From Streptosporangium carneum (GTDB taxonomy: Bacteria > Actinomycetota > Actinomycetes > Streptosporangiales > Streptosporangiaceae), in NCBI RefSeq assembly GCF_027922005.1, contig NZ_BSEV01000031.1:1-64000 (forward strand): a stretch of 64,000 nt of DNA. The letters run 5' to 3'. Positions 56,463-64,000 of this stretch are shown one piece after another (positions within the stretch are counted from its first letter, which is position 1; each line of letters begins with the position of its first letter). The translations under genes and the position numbers were made by a program. The notes under the pieces are model-generated. The model saw only the letters and a list, made by a program, of their open reading frames with translations, did no database searches and was not told the origin of the DNA.

Positions 56463-58202
56463 TCAGGCGAGCGCCGTCGAGGCCGCGCAGAGGATCGCCA
56501 GGAACGCGGCGGTCCCCGGGGTCGGGTCGTACTCCCCGGACAGCATCCGCGCCAGCCACTCCTGACGCACCAGGCCGGTGCCGAGCGCGGGCTCCAGCAG
56601 TGACGGCTCGGCCCGCCAGTGCGCGACCAGCAGCGCCACCATGGTCGGCTCGCCGACGCCGGGGTTGCCCGAGCGCCTGATCCGCTGCCTGGCCTTGCGC
56701 GCCGCGCGCAGCCCCAGGTCCAGGCCGAGCCGCGCGGCCCGCACCGGCTTCGGGGCGAACAGCGTCACCGGGCGCAGACCGGTGTCCAGTGGGATCCTGG
56801 CCAGGTCGGGAGCCAGGCGGTCCAGCAGCATCGCGTTGTAGCGGGAGTAGAGCTTCACCGCGGGGTCCATGGCCCTGGCCTGCTCCACGAAGGCGGGGTG
56901 CAGCATCGGGCTGAGCGTGGTGTAGCGCGTGCAGGCCGTGCTCAGCGTCGCGCCGACCATCCGCTGGGTGCGCTCGTGGAAGTAGAACTCGTCGGTCGAG
57001 GAGAGCCAGTCGGTGCGGTAGCCCGCGAACATCTCCCTGAGCCTGCGCATCGTCGAGGCCTTGGTCTCCGCGGCGAAGTCCCCGGTGAACATCTCCGGGT
57101 CGGCGTACTCGACGCTGAAGATGCGCCACTCGGCCAGCCTGTCGACCAGCTGCGGGGTCGGCCCCGGGTGCTGGCGCTGCCCCAGGTAGTAGAACGCCCG
57201 GGAGAACTCCCCGCCGAACCCGTTGATCCTCGGCTCCCTGGGAGCCTGCGCCTCGGCCCACTCCTGCACGGCCAGCTGGACCGGGTTGTTGATCCCCCCG
57301 GTCGACAGCGCCGCGGCCGTCACCAGCTCGTGCGCCCGCGCCGGAGTGAGCCCGGCCATCCGGTCCATGTCGATGACCTGGCGCTCCAGCCGGTAGGCCG
57401 TGGCGATCCTGGTGGCCAGCTCCTGGTCGCGGGACTCGACGGAGGCCAGGGTGAGCGCGCGCACCTGCCGGCGACGCCCCTCGGGGACCGCGGCCAGCAG
57501 GATCCGCGAGTCAAGGCCGCCGGACAGCTGCAGCACCGCGTCCGGGTGCTCGTCGAGCAGCCGCTCCATGTTGTCGCGCAGGATCCGCGCGGCGCGCCGT
57601 ACGGCCTCGGCCAGGTCGGTCGTCGGCGGATGCCCGGGACTCTTGTACGGCGTCAGCGTGGCCCTGCCCTCCGACAGGCGCACCACGTGTCCCGCGGGGA
57701 TCTTCCGCACCCCCGCGTACGGCGTGTCCGTCCCCAGGTGGTGGCCGATGAGCCGGTAGGCGCCGAGCACGTCCAGGTCCAGGCCGCCGCCGGTCAACCG
57801 GGCCAGCGACGTCGGCGAGGTGGACAGCGCCGCCCAGCCGGGTCCCTCCGCGAGGTACAGGTGCCGCATGCCGAGCTGGTCGACCGCGGCCAGCAGGGCG
57901 CCGTCCTCCTCGGCGAGCACGGCGGCGAACGGCGCGGCCAGGTCGCCCAGCTCCCGCCCCTCCCGGATCCTGCCGGTCAGCTCGGCCTCGGACATCGGCC
58001 GGTAGTCGTGGTCGTGCGCCCCCTCGACCAGTGAGTACAGCGGGCCGGGCGTGGCCGACCAGACCTCGCCCGCGCCGCCGGGCAGCGGGCGCCTGACCGC
58101 CCCGGGGAACGGGGGCGTGCCGTCGGAAAGGGGCGAGACGCCCCGCGGGCCCGTGGACACCGCGAGGAGAGGCGCCGCGAGGGGCGCCGGGGGAGTCGTC
58201 AC
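56463..58202 (-). CDS. asparagine-synthetase-like ligase without N-terminal Cys
   Basis: A 579-residue protein. The N-terminal half (~1-200) has the class II amidotransferase-like fold (LLAAVDQLGMRHLYLAEGPG, LGAYRLIGHHLGTDTPYAGVRKIPAGHVVRL), but the residue after the start is Thr, and there is no Cys in the expected nucleophile place. The C-terminal half has the ATP-pyrophosphatase loop LQLSGGLDSRILLAAV and NGFGGEFSRAFYY. It would activate a carboxylate with ATP and join an amine without splitting glutamine, as in beta-lactam synthetase or lasso cyclase relatives. A role in forming an amide on a uronic acid is likely from context. GTG start; last gene of the minus-strand operon. Confidence 0.82.
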   Translation of the reverse strand: MTTPPAPLAAPLLAVSTGPRGVSPLSDGTPPFPGAVRRPLPGGAGEVWSATPGPLYSLVEGAHDHDYRPMSEAELTGRIREGRELGDLAAPFAAVLAEEDGALLAAVDQLGMRHLYLAEGPGWAALSTSPTSLARLTGGGLDLDVLGAYRLIGHHLGTDTPYAGVRKIPAGHVVRLSEGRATLTPYKSPGHPPTTDLAEAVRRAARILRDNMERLLDEHPDAVLQLSGGLDSRILLAAVPEGRRRQVRALTLASVESRDQELATRIATAYRLERQVIDMDRMAGLTPARAHELVTAAALSTGGINNPVQLAVQEWAEAQAPREPRINGFGGEFSRAFYYLGQRQHPGPTPQLVDRLAEWRIFSVEYADPEMFTGDFAAETKASTMRRLREMFAGYRTDWLSSTDEFYFHERTQRMVGATLSTACTRYTTLSPMLHPAFVEQARAMDPAVKLYSRYNAMLLDRLAPDLARIPLDTGLRPVTLFAPKPVRAARLGLDLGLRAARKARQRIRRSGNPGVGEPTMVALLVAHWRAEPSLLEPALGTGLVRQEWLARMLSGEYDPTPGTAAFLAILCAASTALA

Positions 58203-58930
58203 GGAAAGAGCCTCCGGAGAAGAGGGGCGACCCTCCGCCGGGCCGTCTCCAGCCCGCGCATGACCTGGCCGCCGGGGCCGCCGGCCAGGTGGCGCACCGG
58301 GACGCCGAACGCCCTGGCCTCGAACCTGCGGGCCGCGAGGGCGGCGTAGACGGCGGAGGTGGTGGGCGGGGAGCCGAGGGAGAGCCGCATGGTCAGGGGG
58401 AAGATCTGGCGGCGGTTGTGGAAGTCGAGGGTGGCGAAGCCCGGCAGCCCGGCCTCGCGGGCCAGCCGCAGGGACTCGGGGTTGGCCACGATGCCGTCGT
58501 ACTTGCGGTTCCACACCTCGACCGCGGTGAGCAGCGGGACCCAGTCGGGGTCGAACCTGCTCCAGGCGTCGCGCCGGTGCGGGTGGGCGAGCACCGCCGT
58601 TCCCCCCGCCTCGGCGACCTCCTTCAGCAGGTGACCGGTGTGCAGTCCGTCGCCGAGGAACGGCAGGCCCTCGCCCCAGACCGGGACGTGGATCAGGTTC
58701 TCCGCGTCGCCGTACTCGATGCCGGGGACGAACAGCAGGCCCGGGGCGCTGGCCTCGGCGCAGGCCTGCCGGTACTCCTCCCACTTGGCGGCGGAGAAAC
58801 CCCGGCTGTGCTCGCTGGTGAGCACCACGCCGACGCCCTGGCGGCGGAACAGTCTCGCCAGGCGGGCCAGCGGCCACGAGCCGTCGTCCGACCACTCGGA
58901 GTGCACGTGCGCGACGGCGCTGACCTTCAT
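58199..58930 (-). CDS. PHP-domain metal-dependent phosphoesterase
   Basis: A 243-residue protein with metal ligands spread in the PHP order: AVAHVHSEWSDDGSW (H-x-H), GVVLTSEHSRGF, FVPGIEYGDAENLIHVPV, TAVLAHPHRRDAWSRF and GFATLDFHNRRQ. PHP phosphoesterases in glycan clusters remove a phosphate or resemble CpsB/Wzb-type tyrosine phosphatases, though no Wzc-type kinase domain is seen nearby. Overlaps both neighbours by four bases. Confidence 0.83.
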   Translation of the reverse strand: MKVSAVAHVHSEWSDDGSWPLARLARLFRRQGVGVVLTSEHSRGFSAAKWEEYRQACAEASAPGLLFVPGIEYGDAENLIHVPVWGEGLPFLGDGLHTGHLLKEVAEAGGTAVLAHPHRRDAWSRFDPDWVPLLTAVEVWNRKYDGIVANPESLRLAREAGLPGFATLDFHNRRQIFPLTMRLSLGSPPTTSAVYAALAARRFEARAFGVPVRHLAGGPGGQVMRGLETARRRVAPLLRRLFP

Positions 58931-60012
58931 CGACCGCTCCTGACGAGCTGGGTCCGCAGGGTGGCGAGGGTGTCGGCCGCGAAGACGCCGAACTCGCCCC
59001 GTCTGCGGTTGTAGAGGCGCTGTCCGCGCCGGGGGGTCAGCACGGCCAGGACCGTGCCCAGCCGGGGCGCGCCCCCCTTGGCCAGCACGGCGGCCAGGTG
59101 GACCAGGTCGCGGCCGAGGTGGCGGGCGGTGAGGTGCGGGGGGTCGACCGGCTCGGGAGGTTCGAAGCCGGGGTCGAGCCGGGACCGTACGGCCCAGGCG
59201 GGGTAGTGGTAGCCGCGGGCGACGGCCAGGGCCATGCTGCCCCAGGCGCGGCCGTTCAACTCCATGAACCAGGGCACCCCGGCTGAGTCCCGGAGAAGCT
59301 CGATCATGAAGATGCCGCGCCAGCCGCTCTCCTTGACGAACGCCTCGACCGGCGCGCGCAGTTCCACGGCCAGCGGGATCGACCTGCAGGCGCTGGAGCC
59401 CGAGCCGCGCGGGTTCATCATCCGGACCCGGCGGTGGGCGCTCAGCGCGTGGACCCCGGAGTCGGTGGCCAGCCCGAAGACGCCCTCGCCGACGCCGCCG
59501 AGCACCGACTGCACGAGCCTGGGCTCGGCCACGCGGGAGACGTCGGAGGTGATCCGCCCCGTCGGACGGGTCAGCACGCCGTCCTTGAGGGCGACGGCCA
59601 GCGCGGGCTTGACCATCCACGGTCCCCTGGCCCCCGTCTGGGGCACCGCGAACCCCGCTCGCTCGGCCAGGGCGAGCTGCCGCTGCTTGTCGAGGGCGAG
59701 ACGGGCGTGGTCACCGGTCGGCCCGGCGACCGGTGCGCCGGGGACCCGGTCGCAGACCCAGACGGCGTGGTCGTCCAGCGGCAGCACCGCGGCGGGGGCC
59801 AGCTCGTCCACCAGCCGGGCGACGTCGTCCGCGCACGCCTGCGCGTCCCGCTCGGGGGCGGTGACCTGGTGGCAGGTCACCTTCCCGCTGCGGGCGACGG
59901 CCGGGCGGGACCCGGCCCGCGCGAACACGTGGACCTCGAACCCGTCGTCGTGCAGGGACCAGGCGGCCTCGGGGGCGGCCAGCGCGTCGGCGAAGCCGAT
60001 GAGCACCCGCAT
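58927..60012 (-). CDS. ATP-grasp ligase
   Basis: A 361-residue protein: N-terminal Rossmann-like VLIGFADALAAPEAAWSLHDDGFEVHVFARAG, LPLDDHAVWVCDRVPG, ARLALDKQRQLALAERAGFAVP with the Lys before the fold, PWMVKPALAVALKDG, and GWRGIFMIELLRDSAGVPWFMELNGRAWGSMALAVARG holding the metal-binding Glu and Asn. It resembles carboxylate-amine ligases. It could couple an amino acid or other amine to a glycan acid. Lies between a PHP protein and a deacetylase gene in one operon. Confidence 0.82.
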   Translation of the reverse strand: MRVLIGFADALAAPEAAWSLHDDGFEVHVFARAGSRPAVARSGKVTCHQVTAPERDAQACADDVARLVDELAPAAVLPLDDHAVWVCDRVPGAPVAGPTGDHARLALDKQRQLALAERAGFAVPQTGARGPWMVKPALAVALKDGVLTRPTGRITSDVSRVAEPRLVQSVLGGVGEGVFGLATDSGVHALSAHRRVRMMNPRGSGSSACRSIPLAVELRAPVEAFVKESGWRGIFMIELLRDSAGVPWFMELNGRAWGSMALAVARGYHYPAWAVRSRLDPGFEPPEPVDPPHLTARHLGRDLVHLAAVLAKGGAPRLGTVLAVLTPRRGQRLYNRRRGEFGVFAADTLATLRTQLVRSGR

Positions 60013-60015
60013 CCG

Positions 60016-60678
60016 TCACCGCCACCGCTTGTATCGGGCCATGACCGCCGCGCGGAGCCGTGCCGGGGGAGAGGGATCCGCGAGGATCTCCCGCCGGACG
60101 CTGTCCAGGGTGTCGGCGCGGGTGACGCTGTAGCGCGCCTGCAGCCAGGAGCCGGACGCCGCCCTGCGCCGGTCGCTGGTGTAGACCCGGGTGTAGCCGT
60201 GGGCGCGGAGCGCGGCCAGGCTCGCCTTGTCGTAGGAGCCGAACGGGCAGGCGGCGCTGGAGACGGGGCGTCCCGCGGCCTCCGCGATGATCGTGCGGGC
60301 CTCGACCAGCTCGCCCTGGCGTTCGCGGGGGTCGCGCTCCCGCCAGTCACGGTGGTGCATGCCGTGCGAGCCGACGGCCATGCCCGCGTCGGCCAGGGCC
60401 CTGACCTCGTCGGCGCTCACGCTCACCGGGGTGCCGAGTCTGCCGGCGATGGGGAAGAACTCCGCGGTCAGGCCCCTGGACAGGAGCTCGGGCAGCGCGA
60501 TCGACACGTCGGAGGCGAATCCGTCGTCGAAGCTGAGCCGTACGTCGTCACGCTGGGCGACCTCGTCCAGCACCCGCCGGAACAGGTCCACGGAGACGAA
60601 GTAGTCCTCCGCGCCCTCCTCGAGGTCGTGGACCGCGGGCGGCTCGCCCACGCCGTGGAAGCAGATGTTGATCGGCAT
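60016..60678 (-). CDS. polysaccharide deacetylase (NodB/CE4)
   Basis: A 220-residue protein with CE4 motifs: motif 1 VRLSFDDGFASD (catalytic Asp and metal Asp), motif 2 GSHGMHHRDW (metal His pair spaced by four), motif 3 SAACPFGSYDKASLAAL and a late VYTSDRR. No signal peptide, so it acts inside, perhaps on a lipid-linked or nucleotide sugar. It removes an N-acetyl group, which would free an amine for further linkage. The start ATG overlaps the end of the methyltransferase. Confidence 0.87.
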   Translation of the reverse strand: MPINICFHGVGEPPAVHDLEEGAEDYFVSVDLFRRVLDEVAQRDDVRLSFDDGFASDVSIALPELLSRGLTAEFFPIAGRLGTPVSVSADEVRALADAGMAVGSHGMHHRDWRERDPRERQGELVEARTIIAEAAGRPVSSAACPFGSYDKASLAALRAHGYTRVYTSDRRRAASGSWLQARYSVTRADTLDSVRREILADPSPPARLRAAVMARYKRWR

Positions 60679-61535
60679 CAGCCGGTCCTGCGTAACCAGA
60701 TGGAGCCGGGGCTCTCCGCGGAGATGCCGTCGGGGACGAGCTCGCCGTGCTCCTGCCAGAGCCAGGAGGAGAACAGCAGGATCTCGTAGCCGGCGTTGCC
60801 GACGAGGAAGGCGTGCAGGAGGTAGTTCTCCGTCCAGTCACGGCCCTCGCGCAGCCAGCCGTCCGGGTAGTCGAACGGCCAGAAGACGTCGTGGACGTGG
60901 ACCAGGACGCCCGGCGCCAGCCTGGGCAGCACCTGGAGGAACAGCCACAGGACGTCCGAGCCCGCCTTGACGACGTGGGTGGAGTCGATGAACAGCAGGT
61001 CGCCCGACTCCAGCTTCTCGTAGGCGGACAGCGGCACGTCCTGGACCGGGGAGCGCAGCAGGGTCAGCCGCTCCTCGTCGCCGGGGCGCAGCAGGGCGAG
61101 CAGCCGGTCGGGGTAGGGCTCGACGCAGGTCAACTCCGCGGGGTGGTCGATGGTGTCCAGCGCCAGCGCGGTCGAGAAGCCGGAGCCGATCTCCATCACC
61201 CGCCCGGGGCGGTGGTGGCGCAGCATCGACCGGTAGACCGCCGCGTCGGCGGCGTTGAACATGGGGTTCGACGGGGTGTACCTCGGCCCCTCGAACGGCT
61301 TGTCCAGCTCCTCGGCCAGGCTGAGGGCCAGGGCGATCTGCTCGGTCTCGCGGAGGTCGACGCCCGGAACGCGGTCCCTGCCCGGGATCGCCTTCCAGGC
61401 GAGGGCGCGTTCCACGTCGGCCGCGGCGGTGAGCGGCGAGTAGAAGTGCCCCGGGGGCATCCAGGGCGGAGTCGTGATGGCCGCTCCCACCGCGCGTACG
61501 GTCCGTACAGTGCGTCGCCGTAATGGCTCTGACAT
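60678..61535 (-). CDS. class I SAM methyltransferase (Methyltransf_24-like)
   Basis: A 285-residue protein: VMEIGSGFSTALALDTIDHP (motif I), LTCVEPYPDRLLALLRPGD, LRSPVQDVPLSAYEKLESGDLLFIDSTHVVKAGSDVLW and VHVHDVFWPFDYPDGWLREGRDW. The family is frequent in glycan clusters, where it methylates sugars or related groups. The ATG has GAGGAAAGG upstream, a good ribosome site. It opens the enzyme part of the minus-strand operon after the Wzy-like gene, with a 37-base gap. Confidence 0.87.
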   Translation of the reverse strand: MSEPLRRRTVRTVRAVGAAITTPPWMPPGHFYSPLTAAADVERALAWKAIPGRDRVPGVDLRETEQIALALSLAEELDKPFEGPRYTPSNPMFNAADAAVYRSMLRHHRPGRVMEIGSGFSTALALDTIDHPAELTCVEPYPDRLLALLRPGDEERLTLLRSPVQDVPLSAYEKLESGDLLFIDSTHVVKAGSDVLWLFLQVLPRLAPGVLVHVHDVFWPFDYPDGWLREGRDWTENYLLHAFLVGNAGYEILLFSSWLWQEHGELVPDGISAESPGSIWLRRTG

Positions 61536-61572
61536 GAAAGCCTTTCCTCACCTTTCACATGACACGTCCCGC

Positions 61573-62934
61573 CTAGGACGTTTGGAGTACCGGTTCGGAG
61601 GACGTGGAAATCGGAGTTTCCTGAGGGACGGCCCGATTGGCGATGTTGTACACCGCTCCGGCGAATCCCATGACGACGAACATGAGCCCCGCGCACATGG
61701 GGAAGGCGAGGGAGTCGTAGGTGGCCAGCGAGACCGCCCCGACCAGGACCGAGGCGGCGACGCACTGGGCCAGGTGGCGCAGCTCGGGGTCGTCGCTGAG
61801 CCGTCTGGCCCTGCGGGCGAGCACCCAGCCGGTGCCGAAGCACACCACGACGCTGATGCTCCCGATCACCCCCATCTCGATCAGGGTGACGAGATACTGG
61901 TTGTCGAGGATCCGGTAGAGGTTCGGCAGGAACGTGCCGAAGCCCCTGCCGAACCAGGGATGCTCGCTGAAGTAGTCGGTCGCGGCCGAGTAGTCATGCA
62001 GCCGGAACTGGGTGCTGCTGTCGTTGCCGATGTTCTCGAACAGGGCGAAGATCGTGCCGAGCAGGCCGGGGATGGCCAGGCGCATCACCACGCCGAAGGC
62101 GCCGAAGAGCACGTAGGCGCGCCTGCGCTCCTTGCGGGTCCAGGTGGGCACGACCACCACGGCCACCAGGACGGCGCCGAGCATGGCGGTCCTGGAGATG
62201 GTCATCGGCAGCGCGGCGGCGATCAGCATCACCTGGGCCCAGCGCCGCCTGCGCAGTTCCGGCGGCGCGTGCCGGGCTCCGTGCAGCGCCAGCGGGAGCA
62301 GCAGGCCGAGCACGACGCCGAACTCGATCGGGTGGGCGGCGGTCGCGGCGATCCGGTTGAACTCGTCGCGGCCGTGCACCGACGAGTAGGGGACGGACAG
62401 GCTCAGGCCGGGGATCTGGATGTACTGGGCCAGGTCGAGCGCGGTGAAGAACTGCAGGACCCCCAGCGCGGCGATGGCCGTGCCGAAGGCCACGACGCGG
62501 CGGCGCAGCTTCTCCAGCAGGTCCATCCGGTCGACCCCGTCACAGATGATCAGAGCCGAGCCGATCCACCCGGCGGCGATGATGAGCCCCCGGTCGAGGC
62601 CGTTGATCTCCAACACGGTCAGTTGCCGGGTCATGCCCGAGGCGTAGCTGGCCAGCACCGCCGCGCCGAAGAGCACCATCGCGATGCGCAGCGGCTGCGG
62701 CTGCCTGATGGCGGTCGAGCGCGGCGCGAGCCAGGCCAGCAGGTAGGCGAGCAGGATCACCACCGCGAAGACCCCCGCGGGCGTCCCCGCGCCGCCGAGC
62801 GGCCCGATGACGTACTGCGAGGGAAGCAGCAGGAGCAGGAAGCAGTAGACGCTGCTCAGGGTGGTCGCCGGGGCGGGAGCCGGGTTGATCGGCGGTGGTT
62901 TCCGCCGACGCCGGAAACTGGACCGGTACGTCAA
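61573..62934 (-). CDS. O-antigen polymerase/ligase-like membrane protein (Wzy/WaaL)
   Basis: A 453-residue protein with about 11-12 spans: LPSQYVIGPLGGAGTPAGVFAVVILLAYLLAW, IAMVLFGAAVLASYASGMTRQLTVLEINGLDRG, AATAAHPIEFGVVLGLLLPLALHG, WAQVMLIAAALPMTISRTAMLG, and the large outside loop DYFSEHPWFGRGFGTFLPNLYRILDNQYLVTLIEMG, typical of the Wzy_C/O-antigen ligase family. It would polymerise the repeat units. The start is TTG (62932-62934), overlapping the Wzz stop. Confidence 0.88.
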   Translation of the reverse strand: MTYRSSFRRRRKPPPINPAPAPATTLSSVYCFLLLLLPSQYVIGPLGGAGTPAGVFAVVILLAYLLAWLAPRSTAIRQPQPLRIAMVLFGAAVLASYASGMTRQLTVLEINGLDRGLIIAAGWIGSALIICDGVDRMDLLEKLRRRVVAFGTAIAALGVLQFFTALDLAQYIQIPGLSLSVPYSSVHGRDEFNRIAATAAHPIEFGVVLGLLLPLALHGARHAPPELRRRRWAQVMLIAAALPMTISRTAMLGAVLVAVVVVPTWTRKERRRAYVLFGAFGVVMRLAIPGLLGTIFALFENIGNDSSTQFRLHDYSAATDYFSEHPWFGRGFGTFLPNLYRILDNQYLVTLIEMGVIGSISVVVCFGTGWVLARRARRLSDDPELRHLAQCVAASVLVGAVSLATYDSLAFPMCAGLMFVVMGFAGAVYNIANRAVPQETPISTSSEPVLQTS

Positions 62935-63722
62935 GGCCTGTCGCCCGCCACGCCGTCGGGACTCGGCTGCCCTGACTTGTCGGACGGCTTCGGGTCCACG
63001 TAGACGGAGAACGTGGTGGTGCTGATCTCGTCGTCGGGCGACCTGACCGGCGCGGCGTGCCTGGCAGCGCCCTCGGGACCGCTCCAATTCTGTCGCTCAC
63101 GGCCCTTCGCGCCCTGCCGCTGCTGGCGGCGGCGCTCGCTGATCGCCTCGATGACCACCGGGACGAGCAGGGTGACCAGCAGGCCGCCGCCTCCGATGAC
63201 CGTGACCGTCCTGATCTTCGCGGTCGGCCGCACGATGGCCTTCTCCGTGGTGGTCACCGTGACCACCCGGACCCTGCCGTCGACGGCGATCCCGGACTGG
63301 AGGGTCTGCAGGCGCTTGTTCACCTCGACGATGAGCTGTTCCATGGTGGTCTGCGCCAGCTCGGGCCGGTCGGCCTCGGCCACGACCTCCAGGATCGGGC
63401 CGCCGGTGTTCGGCTGCAGGCCCACCGAGTAGGTCGGGGACAGGCCACGGGCTTTGACGCTGGTCACCGTGCGGTCGTTCATCACGGCGACCCCGACGAC
63501 CTGGGCGGTCACGTTCAGCGAGTTGCTGAAGTAGAGGTAGGGGTTTCCACCTGCTTCCTTGGCGACCTGCGGCGAGGAGAGCAGCAGCAGCGTCGCCCTC
63601 GATTCGTAGTCCCACGGCAGGATCGCCGCGGCGACGACTGCGCCGACCATCGTCAGCAGGGCGAGGGGGGCGGCTATCCACCACCATCTGCGGATGGCAC
63701 GGAGGGAGCCGAGGAGGTCCAT
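62931..63722 (-). CDS. Wzz-like chain-length regulator
   Basis: A 263-residue protein with two membrane spans (about residues 13-34 and 173-192) around an extracytoplasmic segment: LLLSSPQVAKEAGGNPYLYFSNSLNVTAQVVGVAVMNDRTV, and VEVNKRLQTLQSGIAVDGRVRVVTV before the second span. The C-terminal ~70 residues are a basic, disordered cytosolic tail. Such proteins set polymer length with Wzy. The ATG at 63720-63722 has GGAGG just upstream. It starts the minus-strand operon and is divergent from another Wzz-like gene. Confidence 0.87.
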   Translation of the reverse strand: MDLLGSLRAIRRWWWIAAPLALLTMVGAVVAAAILPWDYESRATLLLLSSPQVAKEAGGNPYLYFSNSLNVTAQVVGVAVMNDRTVTSVKARGLSPTYSVGLQPNTGGPILEVVAEADRPELAQTTMEQLIVEVNKRLQTLQSGIAVDGRVRVVTVTTTEKAIVRPTAKIRTVTVIGGGGLLVTLLVPVVIEAISERRRQQRQGAKGRERQNWSGPEGAARHAAPVRSPDDEISTTTFSVYVDPKPSDKSGQPSPDGVAGDRP

Positions 63723-63861
63723 CGCGTCCTTTCGGTGGGCGTGACAGAGCCCATGGCTGAACAGTGCTGTGGCAAACGAATAATAGGACTTGAATCCTGT
63801 TGAGGGCAGTGTTCTATATGGGAGCATTTCGCGAAGTGGTGGGGAACGCGAGGGGGAGAAT
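63723..63861. promoter_or_regulatory. divergent promoter region of the two Wzz-like genes
   Basis: About 140 bases, AT-richer than the flanks, lie between divergent starts at 63722 (minus) and 63862 (plus), so promoters for both operons must be here or nearby. No palindrome is clear enough to call. Confidence 0.4.
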
Positions 63862-64000
63862 ATGACGATCTTGGAGATTGCGGCCTTGCTGCGCCGTCAT
63901 CCCTTTGTCGTCGCTTTTGTCCTATTGCTGAACCTTCTGGGTGTTTTGTATATTCAGCGTCAGCCGCCGGTCTACCGGGTGGCCGCCTCGCTCGTGCTGA
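63862..64000 (+). CDS. Wzz-like protein, N-terminal part (3' end outside window)
   Basis: Only the first 46 codons are visible: TILEIAALLRRHPFVVAFVLLLNLLGVLYIQRQ, a membrane span preceded by a short charged helix, followed by PPVYRVAASLVL. The Y-R-V-A-A-x-L-V-L after the first span is typical of chain-length determinant proteins. Start ATG has GGGGGAG upstream. Frame stays open to the window edge. Confidence 0.6.
   Translation, partial: MTILEIAALLRRHPFVVAFVLLLNLLGVLYIQRQPPVYRVAASLVL

Noticed and set aside
56463-58930. Lasso-peptide or beta-lactam cluster, from the Cys-less asparagine-synthetase-like gene
   Set aside because: No precursor peptide, leader-binding or protease gene and no carboxyethylarginine-type genes nearby; all neighbours are glycan genes.
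1-64000. Integrated prophage or transposon
   Set aside because: No integrase, transposase, capsid, portal or terminal inverted repeats seen anywhere in the window.

Overview
The window is high-GC DNA with many GTG and some TTG starts and short four-base start/stop overlaps. Its gene families (MmyB-type XRE regulators, a CGNR regulator, DHA2 exporters, an LppU-like protein, NB-ARC/TPR proteins) point to a filamentous actinobacterium. Streptosporangiales is my best guess, from overall gene flavour only. The sequence alone does not name a species. I see no rRNA, tRNA, CRISPR array, integrase or transposase.

Left part, about 1-31 kb, is an accessory mosaic of small transcription units, often a regulator divergent from its likely target. 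Examples are an alpha/beta hydrolase with MarR, an FMN reductase with an MmyB regulator, MarR with an MFS exporter, a methyltransferase with a CGNR regulator, a DHA2 exporter with an MmyB regulator, and a DMT exporter with GntR. Many of these intergenic spaces hold clear inverted repeats. Four items stand out. (1) A two-gene operon (12185-15074) has a small helical protein ending in a Q/N/G-rich motif, followed by an NB-ARC/TPR STAND protein beginning with the same motif. This is the layout of bacterial amyloid-signalling cell-death pairs; a second, orphan copy of the small protein lies at 22331. (2) A 915-residue protein (18689-21436) joins an unknown N-terminal region, a HAD-like domain and an isocyanide-synthase (PvcA/DIT1)-like domain. 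(3) A lipoprotein RNase of the RNase Sa type is followed by its barstar-like inhibitor (27749-28786). (4) Several short stretches look like decayed gene remnants.

Right part, about 31 kb to the end, is a large cell-surface polysaccharide locus. It holds a WbaP-type initiating phosphoglycosyltransferase, dTDP-sugar genes rmlA, rmlB and rmlD (no rmlC), a WecG/TagA-type and four other glycosyltransferases, a three-enzyme Wlb/Wbp-like route to a 3-acylamino sugar (dehydrogenase, aminotransferase, acyltransferase), a second epimerase/aminotransferase/NeuD-like acyltransferase set, a Wzx-like flippase, a Wzy/ligase-like membrane protein and two Wzz-like proteins. In the middle sits a secreted 1617-residue protein with a dimethylformamidase-like N-terminal domain and four DUF4082 modules, each opened by Cys-Pro-Cys. 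A minus-strand operon (56463-63722) adds an asparagine-synthetase-like enzyme lacking the usual N-terminal Cys, a PHP phosphoesterase, an ATP-grasp ligase, a polysaccharide deacetylase and a methyltransferase, which probably decorate the glycan.

Together the right part reads as a Wzx/Wzy-type pathway: sugar nucleotides are made, a repeat unit is built on a polyprenyl carrier starting with the PGT, flipped, polymerised under Wzz control and modified. Functions are assigned from motifs read by eye; no database search was run.
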